DNA of 64,000 bases from positions 18,517 through 82,516 of the forward strand of contig CAWJXV010000003.1 of the NCBI GenBank assembly GCA_963846915.1, given 5' to 3'. The notes under the pieces were generated by a model, which was not told the origin of the DNA, ran no database searches, and saw nothing but the letters and a program-made list of their open reading frames with translations. Below, piece by piece: positions 23,462 through 32,805 of the stretch (position 1 is the stretch's first letter; each line of letters starts with the position of its first letter). Both the position numbers and the translations under genes were made by a program. This DNA comes from PALSA-612 sp963846915 (GTDB lineage Bacteria; Actinomycetota; Thermoleophilia; Gaiellales; Gaiellaceae).

Positions 23462-24545
23462 CCGCGCTCCCGATGTTAAGGAGAATCCCCGTCGCGGCGA
23501 GCGCGGCAATCAGGCTCGACCCGCCGTAGGAGACGAACGGGAGCGTGATCCCGGTGAGCGGCGCGATCGCGAGCACCGCGGCGAGGTTGATCGCAGCCTG
23601 GCCGCAGATCAGGACGGTCAGCCCCGCCGCGAGCAGCTTCCCGAACGGGTCCTTGCAGGAGAGCGCGATGCGGAATCCCGCCCAGCCGAACGCGGCGTAC
23701 GCGAGGATCACGGCGCCGGTCCCGACGAGGCCGAGCTCCTCGCCGATCGTCGCGAAGATCATGTCCGTGTGCGCCTCGGGCAGATCGAAGATCTTGACGA
23801 CGCCGTGGCCGATCCCGACTCCGAAGATTCCGCCCGAGCCGAGCCCGATCATCGCCTGGACGACCTGGAAGCCGGCTCCCTGCGGGTCGTGCCAGGGGTC
23901 GAGGAAGCTGAACAGGCGGGCGCGGCGGTAGGGCTCGAACCAGATCGCGAGCATGCCGGCGACCGAGACGATCGTGAAGGCACGGACGAGCAGGCCGCCG
24001 GGCAGCCCGGCGACGACCATGATCCCGGCCAGCATGACGATGAGGGCGATGGCGGTGCCGAGGTCGGGCTCGACCAGGATCAGGACGCTGGCGAGACCGG
24101 CGACGAGCCCGAGCGGCTTGCCCAGCTCCTTCAGCGAGCGTGGCTGACCGCGGCCGCGCGACAGGTACGCGGCGACCCAGGCTGCCAGCGCGAGCTTGGC
24201 CAACTCCGAGGGCTGGAACGCGAACGAGCCGAACGAGACCCATCGCCGCGCACCGTTGACGCTCTGCCCGATGAGCAGGACGCCTGCGAGCATCACGAGG
24301 CTGACGAGGACGAGGCTCGGCGCGAGCCGCCGCCAGAGGCCGTAAGGCGTCCGGTACGCGGCGAGCAGCGCGACGACGCCGAGGCCCGCGAACAGCGCCT
24401 GGCGCATCAGGTACTGCATCGGCTGGCCGTTGCCGCCGTCGACCGCACGCGCCGACGTCGCGCTGTACACCATCACCAGCCCGAATGCGGTCAGCGCGAG
24501 CGTGACCAGGACCAGGACGTTCACCTCGAGCTGCGCCCGCTTCAC
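23304..24545 (-). CDS. ftsW: peptidoglycan polymerase FtsW (SEDS family)
   Basis: A 413-residue polytopic membrane protein, the septal glycan polymerase that works with FtsI. About ten membrane segments; SEDS blocks include MVYSATS, GARRWVSFGSFAFQPSELAKL (blocks GARRW and QPSELAK), EPDLGTA, QVVQAMIGLGSGG and GITLPFVSYGGSSLIA. The conserved part ends at GILLNIG and is followed by a 50-residue Arg-rich tail that overlaps the start of murG by 158 nt. GTG start overlaps the murD stop (GTGA). Confidence 0.92.
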   Translation of the reverse strand: MKRAQLEVNVLVLVTLALTAFGLVMVYSATSARAVDGGNGQPMQYLMRQALFAGLGVVALLAAYRTPYGLWRRLAPSLVLVSLVMLAGVLLIGQSVNGARRWVSFGSFAFQPSELAKLALAAWVAAYLSRGRGQPRSLKELGKPLGLVAGLASVLILVEPDLGTAIALIVMLAGIMVVAGLPGGLLVRAFTIVSVAGMLAIWFEPYRRARLFSFLDPWHDPQGAGFQVVQAMIGLGSGGIFGVGIGHGVVKIFDLPEAHTDMIFATIGEELGLVGTGAVILAYAAFGWAGFRIALSCKDPFGKLLAAGLTVLICGQAAINLAAVLAIAPLTGITLPFVSYGGSSLIAALAATGILLNIGSADAVGRQARVRDRGRGDGRSRGAVDRRRRSPEPSRGTGDLRRVAGSARGAARS

Positions 24546-25729
24546 GCCTCCAGGTTCTGCACGAGCCGCCGGAACTCCTCGCCGCGGTGCACGAAGTCGT
24601 CGAACTGGTCGAAGCTCGCGCAGGCGGGCGAGAGCAGCACGACGTCGCCCGGAACGGCGTCCGCCGATGCGCGGGCGACCGCAGTGGACAGATCGCCGAC
24701 CACCACCGCGCGCTCGCCGACGACCGCCGCCAGCTCGTCCGACGCCTCCCCGAGGACGTAGACCGCCTTCACATTCGAGCCGAGTCCGGCCGCGAGCGGC
24801 ACGAAGTCCTGGCCCTTGCCGCGGCCACCCGCGATCAACCGCACCGGTTCGCCCGCGTAGGCGGCGAGCGCACCCAGCGCGGCCGCGACATTCGTGGCCT
24901 TCGAGTCGTTCACGTAGCGAACGCCCTCGATCTCGGCCACCGGCTCCAGCCGGTGCTCGACGCCGGGGAAGGAGACGAGCGCGGCGGCGATCGCCTCGTC
25001 GGGGATCCCGATCTCGCGCGCGACGAGCGTCGCCGCGGCGGCGTTCGCCCGATTGTGCTCGCCGAGGATGCGCGGCTCGGCCGGGAGCGGGTCGTCCGCG
25101 CCGAACTCGATCCCGGACAAACCGCTTCCGCGAGGGACGATCGCCTTCTCGGCGCGCTCGAAAATCCGCAGTTTGGCTGCGCTGTACGCCTCGAGCGACC
25201 CGTGCCGGTCGAGGTGATCGGGCTCGAGGTTGAGCAGCACGGCGATCTCGCAGGCGAGCTCGTGCACGTCCTCGAGCTGGAAGCTCGTCAGCTCGCAGAC
25301 GAGCCACGATCCCTCCTCGACGTGGTCGGCGATCTCGCTGATCGGCGGATGCTCGTTCCCGGCCAGCGTCACGTCGCGACCGGCCGCGGCGAACATCGCC
25401 CCCAGCAGCCGAACGGTGGTCGTCTTCCCTTTCGTGCCGGTGACCCCGACGAGATGCACCGGCGGCAGCAGCCGGTAGCCGAGCTCGCTCTCGCTCCAGA
25501 CCGGGATGCCCCGCTCTCTCGCCGCCGCGACGAGCACGTTCGCACCGGGCACACCCGGGCTCTTGACGAGGAGCCCGACGCCGTCGAGCCGCGCAGGCGC
25601 CTCGTCGGTTCCATCCTTCCGGTCGGCGGTCACCACCTCGACGCCGCGGCGCTCGAGCGCGCTTCGAGCCGCTTCGCCGGAGAGCCCCATCCCGACGACG
25701 AGCACGCGGCCCGGAAGCTCGACCGTCAC
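24542..25729 (-). CDS. murD: UDP-N-acetylmuramoylalanine-D-glutamate ligase
   Basis: A 395-residue Mur ligase that adds D-Glu. VVGMGLSGEAAR at the N terminus, ATP loop VTGTKGKTTTVRL, LNLEPDHLDRHGS, GEHNRANAAAATL and VNDSKATN are diagnostic. GTG start at 25729 overlaps the stop of a 41-codon ORF (GTGA); there is no strong ribosome binding site, consistent with coupled reinitiation. Confidence 0.95.
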   Translation of the reverse strand: MTVELPGRVLVVGMGLSGEAARSALERRGVEVVTADRKDGTDEAPARLDGVGLLVKSPGVPGANVLVAAARERGIPVWSESELGYRLLPPVHLVGVTGTKGKTTTVRLLGAMFAAAGRDVTLAGNEHPPISEIADHVEEGSWLVCELTSFQLEDVHELACEIAVLLNLEPDHLDRHGSLEAYSAAKLRIFERAEKAIVPRGSGLSGIEFGADDPLPAEPRILGEHNRANAAAATLVAREIGIPDEAIAAALVSFPGVEHRLEPVAEIEGVRYVNDSKATNVAAALGALAAYAGEPVRLIAGGRGKGQDFVPLAAGLGSNVKAVYVLGEASDELAAVVGERAVVVGDLSTAVARASADAVPGDVVLLSPACASFDQFDDFVHRGEEFRRLVQNLEA

Positions 25730-25851
25730 CGCGTGACCCGCGACACCTCGGGCGAAGCGGGCTCGTCGAGCACGACCACGTCGTCGTCTCCGACCCGCTG
25801 GGGCACGCCCGAGACCACGCCCGCGTCCGCGCCACCCACCACGAGCACCAT
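25726..25851 (-). CDS. 41-residue ORF bridging mraY and murD
   Basis: An ATG at 25851 overlaps the mraY stop (TGATG) and the TGA stop overlaps the murD GTG (GTGA), so the ORF exactly fills the 121-nt gap. The product starts MVLVVGGADAGVVSGVPQ and is then acidic (DDDVVVLDEPASPEV). Almost every codon ends in G or C, as in real genes here. I recognise no family. It may be a tiny protein or mainly a device to keep ribosomes moving into murD. Confidence 0.5.
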   Translation of the reverse strand: MVLVVGGADAGVVSGVPQRVGDDDVVVLDEPASPEVSRVTR

Positions 25852-26870
25852 CAGTGGCCCCGGAAGAACTGGAAGTAGTAGCGGTAGTAGAGCGCGAAGC
25901 CGCAGGCGCAGAGGATGGCGCAAAGGATCCAGAAGCGCACCATGATCTTCGTCTCCGACCACGCCTTCATCTCGAAGTGGTGGTGGATCGGTGCCATCAG
26001 GAAGACGCGTCTTCCCCAGCGTTTGAAGCTGAACACCTGGATCATCACGGAGAGCGCCTCGATCAGGAAGATGCCGCCGATCAGCAGCAGCAGGAACTCG
26101 GTCTTCATCACGATCGCGAACGCGGCGAGGGCACCGCCGATGGCCATCGAGCCCGTGTCCCCCATGAACACCTCGGCGGGCCAGGCGTTGTACCAGAGGA
26201 AGCCGATGATCGCCCCGATCAGCGCCGCGCCGAAGATCGCCAGGTCGAGGTAGATCTCGTCGCGGTTCGCCGGGACGCGGCTCGACCGGATCCAGGCGAT
26301 CACCGCCATGGCAGTGAACGTGAAGACGGCGATGATCCCCGTGCCGGCCGCGAGCCCGTCGAGCCCATCCGTCAGGTTCACCCCGTTGGCGGCGCCGGCG
26401 ATGATGAAGAAGAGGAGTACGTACCAGGCCCAGGAGAGCGGCAGCTTGCCGTTGATCACGGGGATGTAGACGCTCGTCTCGAAATCCCGACGGTGGAGCA
26501 CGTAGCCGGCGACGGCGGCGACGGCGGCGAGCAGCAGGAGCTTCCAGCGGCCGCGCAGCCCGAGCGAGCGCTTGTGCGTCAGCTTGGTGAAGTCGTCGAA
26601 GAAGCCGATCGCGGCGCAGCTCAGCGTGACGAAGAAGACGAGCAGCGAGTTCGTCGTGTAATGGCCGAGCGCGAGGAACGGGATCGTCATCGCGACGACG
26701 ATCAGGACGCCGCCCATCGTCGGCGTGCCCTGCTTGGCGATGTGGTGGCTCGGGCCTTCCTCACGGATCTGCTGGCCGTACTCGCGCTCTCGGAGGAAGC
26801 GGATGAAGCGCGGTCCGATCGCGATCGAGATCAACAGGGCGAGGATGCCTGCGACGAGGACTCGGACCAT
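25851..26870 (-). CDS. mraY: phospho-N-acetylmuramoyl-pentapeptide transferase
   Basis: A 339-residue membrane enzyme that makes lipid I on undecaprenyl phosphate. About ten membrane segments; cytoplasmic motifs GTPTMGG, FFDDFTKL, NLTDGLDGLA, FMGDTGSMAIGG and APIHHHFE hold the catalytic Asp and His residues. ATG at 26870 overlaps the murF stop by one base (TAATG). Confidence 0.96.
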   Translation of the reverse strand: MVRVLVAGILALLISIAIGPRFIRFLREREYGQQIREEGPSHHIAKQGTPTMGGVLIVVAMTIPFLALGHYTTNSLLVFFVTLSCAAIGFFDDFTKLTHKRSLGLRGRWKLLLLAAVAAVAGYVLHRRDFETSVYIPVINGKLPLSWAWYVLLFFIIAGAANGVNLTDGLDGLAAGTGIIAVFTFTAMAVIAWIRSSRVPANRDEIYLDLAIFGAALIGAIIGFLWYNAWPAEVFMGDTGSMAIGGALAAFAIVMKTEFLLLLIGGIFLIEALSVMIQVFSFKRWGRRVFLMAPIHHHFEMKAWSETKIMVRFWILCAILCACGFALYYRYYFQFFRGH

Positions 26871-28105
26871 TACGCAGGGACCCGGGCGAGCGCTTCTGCG
26901 ACGACCTCGAGCCCGGCCGCGCGCGAGCCCTTGACGAGGACGCAGTCGCCGGGGTGGATGAGCTCTCTCGCCATGTCGGTCGCAGTCGTGGCGTCGGGGT
27001 ACCAGGCGTCCGGCTCGTACGAGCGCGCCGGCTCGCCCACGCCGATCACCACGTCGACGCCGAGGTTCTGCGCTACCCGCCCGATCTCCTCGTGGTAACG
27101 CGGCGCGTCGGTGCCGAGCTCGGCCATCTCGCCGAGCACCGCCACGGTCCTCCGGCCGGCGGCGCGCTCGACCAGATCCTCGAGCGCCGCCTGGACGGAG
27201 AGCGGGTTTGCGTTGTAGGCGTCGTTGATCAGGAGCCCGCCGCCCGGAAGCGGCACTTCGTCGCCACGCCACTTCGAGAACTCGACGTCGACCGAGTCCT
27301 CCGGCTCGACGCCGACTGCCCGCGCGGTGAGGAGCGCGGCGAGGGCGTTGCGGGCCTGATGGCGCGCGGTGAAGGAGAACGAGATCTCGCGATCGTCCCA
27401 CCGGATCAGCGTGCGGCCCTCTGCGATGCGCGCGTCGGGCTCGCCGAGACGGACTACCGTGACGTCCTCGCGCGCGACCGGGAGATCGGCGGGAACGATC
27501 GCACGGCCGCCCGGCGGCAGCGAAGCGACGAGTTCCGACTTCGCCTCGGCGATTGCCTCGAGCGAGCCGAGCAGCTCGACGTGGGCGGGGCCGATCGTCG
27601 TGATCACACCGACGTGCGGCCGCGCGAACGCACAGAGCTCTGCGATCTGCCCGAGTCCGCGCATCGCCAGCTCGAGGATGCAGACCTCGGTGTCGGGCCC
27701 GAGGCGGCAGAGCGTGAGCGGCACGCCGATCTCGTTGTTGAAGCTGGCCTCGGCGGCCACCGTGCGGGTCCGAGGCCGGCAGATCGCGGCCAGGATGTCC
27801 TTCGTCGACGTCTTGCCGGCGGAACCGGTGATCCCGACGACGCGGGCGCTGCTGCGGTCGCGGACGACGCCGCCGAGCGCTGCGAGCGCGGCGAAGCCGT
27901 CGTCCGGGACGAGCGCCGCGGCGGCGCCCCGCTCGAGCGCGTCTTCGACGAAGGCCGCGCCCGCGTCGTTCACTGCGACGAACAGGTCGCCGGAGGCGAT
28001 GCGGCGCGAGTCGACCTGGACGCCTGTCACTCGCTCCGCATCCTGGGCGAAGACGAGCCGGCCGAGGCGAAGGTCGGCGATCTCGTCGACGGACAGCGGG
28101 ATCAT
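26870..28105 (-). CDS. murF: UDP-MurNAc-tripeptide-D-alanyl-D-alanine ligase
   Basis: A 411-residue Mur ligase that adds the D-Ala-D-Ala dipeptide. VDSRRIASGDLFVA at the N terminus, ATP loop ITGSAGKTSTKDI, EASFNNEIGVPLTL, ELAMRGLGQI and INDAYNANPLSV are MurF signatures. ATG at 28105 overlaps the murE stop (ATGA). The open frame extends far upstream only as a shadow of murE. Confidence 0.95.
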   Translation of the reverse strand: MIPLSVDEIADLRLGRLVFAQDAERVTGVQVDSRRIASGDLFVAVNDAGAAFVEDALERGAAAALVPDDGFAALAALGGVVRDRSSARVVGITGSAGKTSTKDILAAICRPRTRTVAAEASFNNEIGVPLTLCRLGPDTEVCILELAMRGLGQIAELCAFARPHVGVITTIGPAHVELLGSLEAIAEAKSELVASLPPGGRAIVPADLPVAREDVTVVRLGEPDARIAEGRTLIRWDDREISFSFTARHQARNALAALLTARAVGVEPEDSVDVEFSKWRGDEVPLPGGGLLINDAYNANPLSVQAALEDLVERAAGRRTVAVLGEMAELGTDAPRYHEEIGRVAQNLGVDVVIGVGEPARSYEPDAWYPDATTATDMARELIHPGDCVLVKGSRAAGLEVVAEALARVPA

Positions 28106-29550
28106 GCGCGCGCTCCGAGCCGGCGAAGCGCCTCCCGGGCGACCGAGCGGTCGTCGAACGGCACCGTCACCCCTTGCGACTCCTGGCCCTGCTCGTGACC
28201 CTTGCCGGCGATGAGCACGACGTCGCCGGGCTCGGCCGCTTCCACCGCCCGCGCGATCGCGAGCGCCCGGTCGGGCTCGACCTCGACCTCGCCGGTCACG
28301 CCCTCGAGCACGTCGCGGATGATCGCGTCCGGATCCTCGCTGCGCGGGTTGTCGGAGGTGACGATCGCAACGTCGCTTTCGGTGGACGCGACACGACCCA
28401 TGAGCGGTCGCTTGCCTCGATCTCGGTCGCCGCCGCAGCCGAAGACGCAGATCACGCGGCCGGCGGTGAGGTCGCGCGCGGTGCGGAGCGCGTTCTCGAG
28501 CGAATCCGGAGTGTGCGAGTAGTCGACGACGACGAGGAAGCTCTGCCCTTCGTCCACCGGCTCGAAGCGCCCGGGCACGCCGCGCACGCTCGCGATGCCC
28601 TGAGCGACCGCCTCGTCCGGGAGGTCGAGCAGTTGAGCAGCCGCGACCGCGCCGAGCACGTTCTCGACGTTGAAGCGCCCGAGGAGCGGCGTCTCGATCT
28701 CGATCCCGGCGGCGGTCATCCTCGCTCCGCGAGCACCGAGCTCGAGCCCCTCCGCGGTGACGTCCGCCGGCGTATCGAGTGCGAAGGTCACGAGCGGAGC
28801 ACGGCCCAGCGCGCCCAGCTCGTCCGCGAGCCGCCGGCCGTGGGTGTCGCCGATGTTCACGGCAGCCGGGGTGGGATCGCCCGCGAGGAACAGCCGCCGC
28901 TTCGCCTCGAAGTACCGCTCCATCGTCCCGTGCAGGTCGAGGTGGTCCTGGCTCAGGTTCGTGAACACGAGCACGGCGAACCGCGTACCGTCGAGCCGGC
29001 GGAGCTCGGAGCCGTGCGACGTCGCCTCGAGCGCGCAGCTGCGATCGCCGGCGTCGAGCATCTCGCGGAGCGTCCGCTGCAGGTCGATCGCCTCCGGCGT
29101 CGTCCGAACTGCCGGTCGCCGTTCGCCACCGATCCGCGTCTCGACGGTGCCGAGCAGGCCCGGCCGGAGGCCGGCTGCGGCGAGAATCGCGAACAGCAGG
29201 AACGTCGTCGTCGTCTTCCCGTTCGTGCCGGTGACGCCGGCGACGGTCAGCTCGCGCGACGGGTGACCGAAGAACTCCGCGGCGGCGACGGCCATCGCGG
29301 GGCGCGCGTCGGGGACGACGAGCTGCGGCACGTCGAGGTCGAGCGGCCGCTCGACGACGAGTGCGACCGCGCCCGCCTCCACCGCCTCCACCGCGAGGTC
29401 GTGCCGGTCGACGCGGTCGCCACGGACGCAGAAGAAGAGCGTGCCCTGTGTCACAGCCCGGGTGTCGTATGCGAGTTCGACGATCTCGGCCGGCGCAGGG
29501 TGCAGGACATCCTCCGGAGCGAGCGTGGCGATGAGCCGCTCCAGGTCCAC
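28102..29550 (-). CDS. murE: UDP-MurNAc-L-Ala-D-Glu-meso-DAP ligase
   Basis: A 482-residue Mur ligase that adds the third stem residue. ATP loop VTGTNGKTTTTFL, TTPEAIDLQ, EATSHGSELRR, LSQDHLDLHGTM and SDNPRSEDP are present. The DNPR motif is the known mark of meso-diaminopimelate specificity. I prefer the GTG at 29550, where the usual MurE N terminus begins (DLERLIATL) and TAGACT lies 8 nt upstream; a GTG at 29574 would give 490 residues. Confidence 0.93.
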   Translation of the reverse strand: MDLERLIATLAPEDVLHPAPAEIVELAYDTRAVTQGTLFFCVRGDRVDRHDLAVEAVEAGAVALVVERPLDLDVPQLVVPDARPAMAVAAAEFFGHPSRELTVAGVTGTNGKTTTTFLLFAILAAAGLRPGLLGTVETRIGGERRPAVRTTPEAIDLQRTLREMLDAGDRSCALEATSHGSELRRLDGTRFAVLVFTNLSQDHLDLHGTMERYFEAKRRLFLAGDPTPAAVNIGDTHGRRLADELGALGRAPLVTFALDTPADVTAEGLELGARGARMTAAGIEIETPLLGRFNVENVLGAVAAAQLLDLPDEAVAQGIASVRGVPGRFEPVDEGQSFLVVVDYSHTPDSLENALRTARDLTAGRVICVFGCGGDRDRGKRPLMGRVASTESDVAIVTSDNPRSEDPDAIIRDVLEGVTGEVEVEPDRALAIARAVEAAEPGDVVLIAGKGHEQGQESQGVTVPFDDRSVAREALRRLGARA

Positions 29551-29558
29551 GGCGGGCG

Positions 29559-29631
29559 AGTCTAGCAAGGACACGAGCCAACGGGCTGTGTCGAACCGTC
29601 ACAAAAGACGCTCAAATGCGGGACTTTTGTG
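29559..29631 (-). promoter_or_regulatory. internal dcw promoter before murE with inverted repeat
   Basis: The 144-nt gap between ftsI and murE carries an extended -10 (TGC-TAGACT, 29567-29559) placed 8 nt before the GTG. Upstream is an inverted repeat CACAAAAG/CTTTTGTG (29600-29607 with 29624-29631, 16-nt loop). This could be a secondary promoter plus an operator or attenuator. No clear -35 is seen. Confidence 0.4.
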
Positions 29632-29694
29632 CGAAAGACACTGGCGGTCCGCCTTCGCCACGATTATGCTCGCAGCGGGGAGGAGGTGGCGTAC

Positions 29695-31515
29695 CTAGCC
29701 GCCGGACGAAGGGGACGTGTTCGGCGTGGCCGCGTTCGAACCGGACGTGTCCGTTGAAGCCGTGGCGGTAGAGGACGTGGCGGTCGAGGCAGTCGCTGTC
29801 GCGCCTGTCGTCGCGTCGCCTGCCAGATCGGACGGGTTGTCGGGCGGCACTTCGAGATACTGGAGCGCGAAGCGCGCGATCTGCTGGAAGACCGGCGCGG
29901 CCACCGTGCCGCCGAAGATCGCGCCCTGCGGCTCGTCCACGGTCACCAGGATCACGAGCCGGGGCGAGGTCGCGGGCACGATGCCCACGAACGACGCGAC
30001 GTACTTCGACGTCGAGTAGCCGCCGGTCTCCGGGTCGGGCTTGTTCGCAGTGCCGGTCTTCCCGGCCACCACGTAGCCGGGCACGTGCGCGAGCGTCCCG
30101 GTGCCCTCGGCCACGACGTCGACGAGCATGGCCATCAACTGCTTGGCGATCGCGGGCGACACGATGCGGCGATGCACGACCTTCGGCCGCGGCCCGTCGA
30201 TGACGCGGTCGACCAGATGTGGGGTGACCCACAGGCCGCCGTTGGCGATCGCTGCGTAGGCGGCCGCAACCTGGACGGGCGTGACGGCGATGCCCTGCCC
30301 GATCGGAATCGTCCCGACCGCCGACCCGTACCACTTGCTGCGCGGCAGCACGATGCCGGGGCTCTCGCCCGGGAAGTCGATGCCCGTGTCGTGGCCGAAG
30401 CCAAATCGCGAGATCCAGCCCGAGAGCGCGGTCGCACCGACGAGCCTCGCCAGCGTGACGGCGCCGACGTTCGAAGAACGCGCGAGGATCTGGCCGACGG
30501 TCATCGTCTCGTCGCCGCGCGGCTCCGCGTCGTGGATGACCTTGTCCGCGACCTGGATCGAGTACGGGAGGAAGAACGACCGGGTCGGCGTGACGAGGCG
30601 CTCCGAAAGCGCCGCCGCGACCGTCACGAGCTTGAACGTCGAGCCGGGCTCGTAGACATCCGTCACTGCCGCGTTCCGCTGGTACTGGGGCGGGACGTTC
30701 GCAAACGAGTTCGCGTCGAAGCCGGGCGCGGTCGCCATCGCGATCACCGAGCCCGTGTGTGGGTCGAGCACGACGGCGGTCGCCCGCTTCGCGTGCCACT
30801 GGAGCACAGCAGAGCGCAGCGCGTCCTCCGCCTCCGCCTGAATCGTGTGGTCGATCGTCAGGAAGACGTCGTGCCCGTCGCGCTCCGGGACCGAGTTGAG
30901 CACGTCGACGACGCGGCCGACGGGATCCTTGATCACCGTCTCCTGGCCGGCGCGGCCCGTCAGCGTGCCGTCGCGCTCGAGCTCCATCCCGGCGAGGCCC
31001 CGGTTGTCGATTCCTGCGAAGCCGATCAGCTGGGATCCGACCGGCCCGAGCGGGTAGTAACGCCGCTGCTCCGGATAGAAGCCGAGGCCCGCGAGGTGAC
31101 GCTGCCTCAGCGCCGCGGCCTTGGCCGGGTTGGCCTCGCGGTCGACGTACACGAACCACTTCGTCCGGTCGGTGAGCTGCTGGTAGAGCGCGGCCGGATC
31201 GACTCCGAGCGTCTGCGCCGCCGCGTTCGCGACCGCCCGCGGGTTGACGACTTCGCGCGGGTTCGCGTACACGGTCGTCGCCTGCTCGCCGATCGCGAGC
31301 TGGACGCCCGAGCGGTCGAAGATCGTGCCGCGCCCGGCGGGAACCGTCAGCGTCTCGCGCTGCTGGCTCGCGCCCCTCGTCGACAGAGTGCTCGCCTGAA
31401 CCGTCTGCAACCAGGCGGCGCGGGCGAGCATGACGGCGAAGACGACGGCGAAGACGGCGAGGAGCGCGCGGATCCGGCGATCGGCGAGCCTGGTGCTCGG
31501 ACGGCGCCGACGCAT
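29695..31515 (-). CDS. ftsI: septal peptidoglycan transpeptidase FtsI (class B PBP)
   Basis: A 606-residue transpeptidase that crosslinks septal peptidoglycan with FtsW. One membrane anchor at residues 18-36, a dimerisation domain (GRGTIFDRSG at 61-70), then the catalytic motifs Ser292-x2-Lys295 (EPGSTFK), SSN at 347-349 and KTGT near 477. The last 40 residues form a Thr/Ser/Ala low-complexity tail (ATASTATSSTATASTDT) where PASTA domains are found in some relatives. ATG lies 1 nt after the ftsL stop. The open frame to 31788 is ftsL shadow. Confidence 0.95.
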   Translation of the reverse strand: MRRRRPSTRLADRRIRALLAVFAVVFAVMLARAAWLQTVQASTLSTRGASQQRETLTVPAGRGTIFDRSGVQLAIGEQATTVYANPREVVNPRAVANAAAQTLGVDPAALYQQLTDRTKWFVYVDREANPAKAAALRQRHLAGLGFYPEQRRYYPLGPVGSQLIGFAGIDNRGLAGMELERDGTLTGRAGQETVIKDPVGRVVDVLNSVPERDGHDVFLTIDHTIQAEAEDALRSAVLQWHAKRATAVVLDPHTGSVIAMATAPGFDANSFANVPPQYQRNAAVTDVYEPGSTFKLVTVAAALSERLVTPTRSFFLPYSIQVADKVIHDAEPRGDETMTVGQILARSSNVGAVTLARLVGATALSGWISRFGFGHDTGIDFPGESPGIVLPRSKWYGSAVGTIPIGQGIAVTPVQVAAAYAAIANGGLWVTPHLVDRVIDGPRPKVVHRRIVSPAIAKQLMAMLVDVVAEGTGTLAHVPGYVVAGKTGTANKPDPETGGYSTSKYVASFVGIVPATSPRLVILVTVDEPQGAIFGGTVAAPVFQQIARFALQYLEVPPDNPSDLAGDATTGATATASTATSSTATASTDTSGSNAATPNTSPSSGG

Positions 31516-31516
31516 G

Positions 31517-31849
31517 TCAGCGGGGCAGCGTGAAGATCGTGGTCGCGGTCGGATCGGCCTCGACGAGCCCCGACACGCCCGTGACGATGTTCCCCGTCCG
31601 CTTCGCGCTCGCGAGCTTCGCCTGGTCGGCGGCGATGTCCGCCTCCAGCTGCGCCCGCTGCCTGTTGACGCCGTCGAGGTCGAGGTTCCGTTGCAGCACG
31701 GCCACGTTGAGCGCAACGACGCCGGCGAGCAGGATCGCGACTGCGACGATCCAGGCGACGCCGCCGGCCAGCAGACGCCTGCCGGCACGCTGCTTGCGGA
31801 CCTGCCGGACGCGCGTGCCGGCGCGTGCGTGCGGCGCGATGCTGCTCAA
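31517..31849 (-). CDS. ftsL: FtsL-like divisome protein
   Basis: A 110-residue bitopic membrane protein: basic cytoplasmic N terminus, one transmembrane helix at about 31-52, and a heptad-like coiled coil (LDLDGVNRQRAQLEADIAAD). Similarity to FtsL is by size, topology and position between rsmH and ftsI. TTG start overlaps the rsmH stop (TTGA). It would form the FtsQLB bridge between divisome assembly and FtsWI. Confidence 0.75.
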   Translation of the reverse strand: MSSIAPHARAGTRVRQVRKQRAGRRLLAGGVAWIVAVAILLAGVVALNVAVLQRNLDLDGVNRQRAQLEADIAADQAKLASAKRTGNIVTGVSGLVEADPTATTIFTLPR

Positions 31850-32805
31850 TCGGTCTTCTCCGCGGCGCGCAGGCGAGCCGAGGCGGCACGCGGGTTGAGG
31901 GCAGTCTCACGCGCGCTCGGCCGCACCGCCCTCGGCGTCACGACGCGAAGCACCGGCTCGCGCCCGCAGGCGCAGATCGGGAAGTCCGGCGGGCAGACGC
32001 ACCCGCGCTGCTCGTCGCGGAAGAAACGCTTGACGATCCGGTCCTCGAGCGAGTGGAAGCTGATGACGGCGACGCGGCCGCCGGGACGGAGCATCTCGAC
32101 CGCCGCGGGGAGCGCCTCGTCGAGCTGGCCGAGCTCGTCGTTGACCGCGATCCGGAGCGCCTGGAAGACACGTCTCGCGGGGTGGCCGTCGCCGAACCGG
32201 GCTGGAGCCGGGATCGCCGCCTTGATCGCGTCCACGAGCTGGCCCGTCCGCTCGAACGGCTCCACTCGGCGGCGGCGCCCGATCTCGCGAGCGATCGCCC
32301 GCGCGAAGCGCTCCTCGCCGTAGCGGCGAAAGACGATCTCGAGCTCGCGCTCGTCGAGCTCGTTGACGAAGTCGGCGGCGGTCATGTCGGCGGTCTGGTC
32401 CATGCGCATGTCGAGCGGTGCGTCGACCGCATACGAGAAGCCGCGCTCGGGCTGGTCGATCTGCATGCTCGAGACGCCGAGGTCGAGCAGGATCGCGTCA
32501 GCGCGCATGCCGTTCGCGGCCAGCTGTCCGAGAACGGTCGCGAACTCGCCGCGCAGGAATCGGGCCTGGATGCCCGTGCGCCGGCGGAACCGCTCGAAGT
32601 ACGTCCGCGCCGAGGGGTCGCGGTCGATCGCGACCAGCTTTCCCTCGCCGCGCAGGTCGGCGGCGAGCAGCTCGGCGTGCCCGCCCGCCCCGAAGGTGGC
32701 GTCGACGACCGTGTCGCCGCGCTCGACCCGGAGCAGGTCGCGCACCTCTTCCGCGAGAACGGGAATATGGTCAGTCGCGCTTGGCTGCAAGGCGTTCGGC
32801 AACAT
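31846..32805 (-). CDS. rsmH: 16S rRNA m4C1402 methyltransferase
   Basis: A 319-residue SAM-dependent enzyme that N4-methylates C1402 in the 30S P site. HIPVLAEEV, the SAM loop VDATFGAGGH at about 34-43, LDLGVSSMQID, RGFSY and VISFHSLEDRIVK are diagnostic. ATG at 32805 with GGGAGGG upstream; it overlaps the 3' end of mraZ by 35 nt. Confidence 0.96.
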   Translation of the reverse strand: MLPNALQPSATDHIPVLAEEVRDLLRVERGDTVVDATFGAGGHAELLAADLRGEGKLVAIDRDPSARTYFERFRRRTGIQARFLRGEFATVLGQLAANGMRADAILLDLGVSSMQIDQPERGFSYAVDAPLDMRMDQTADMTAADFVNELDERELEIVFRRYGEERFARAIAREIGRRRRVEPFERTGQLVDAIKAAIPAPARFGDGHPARRVFQALRIAVNDELGQLDEALPAAVEMLRPGGRVAVISFHSLEDRIVKRFFRDEQRGCVCPPDFPICACGREPVLRVVTPRAVRPSARETALNPRAASARLRAAEKTD

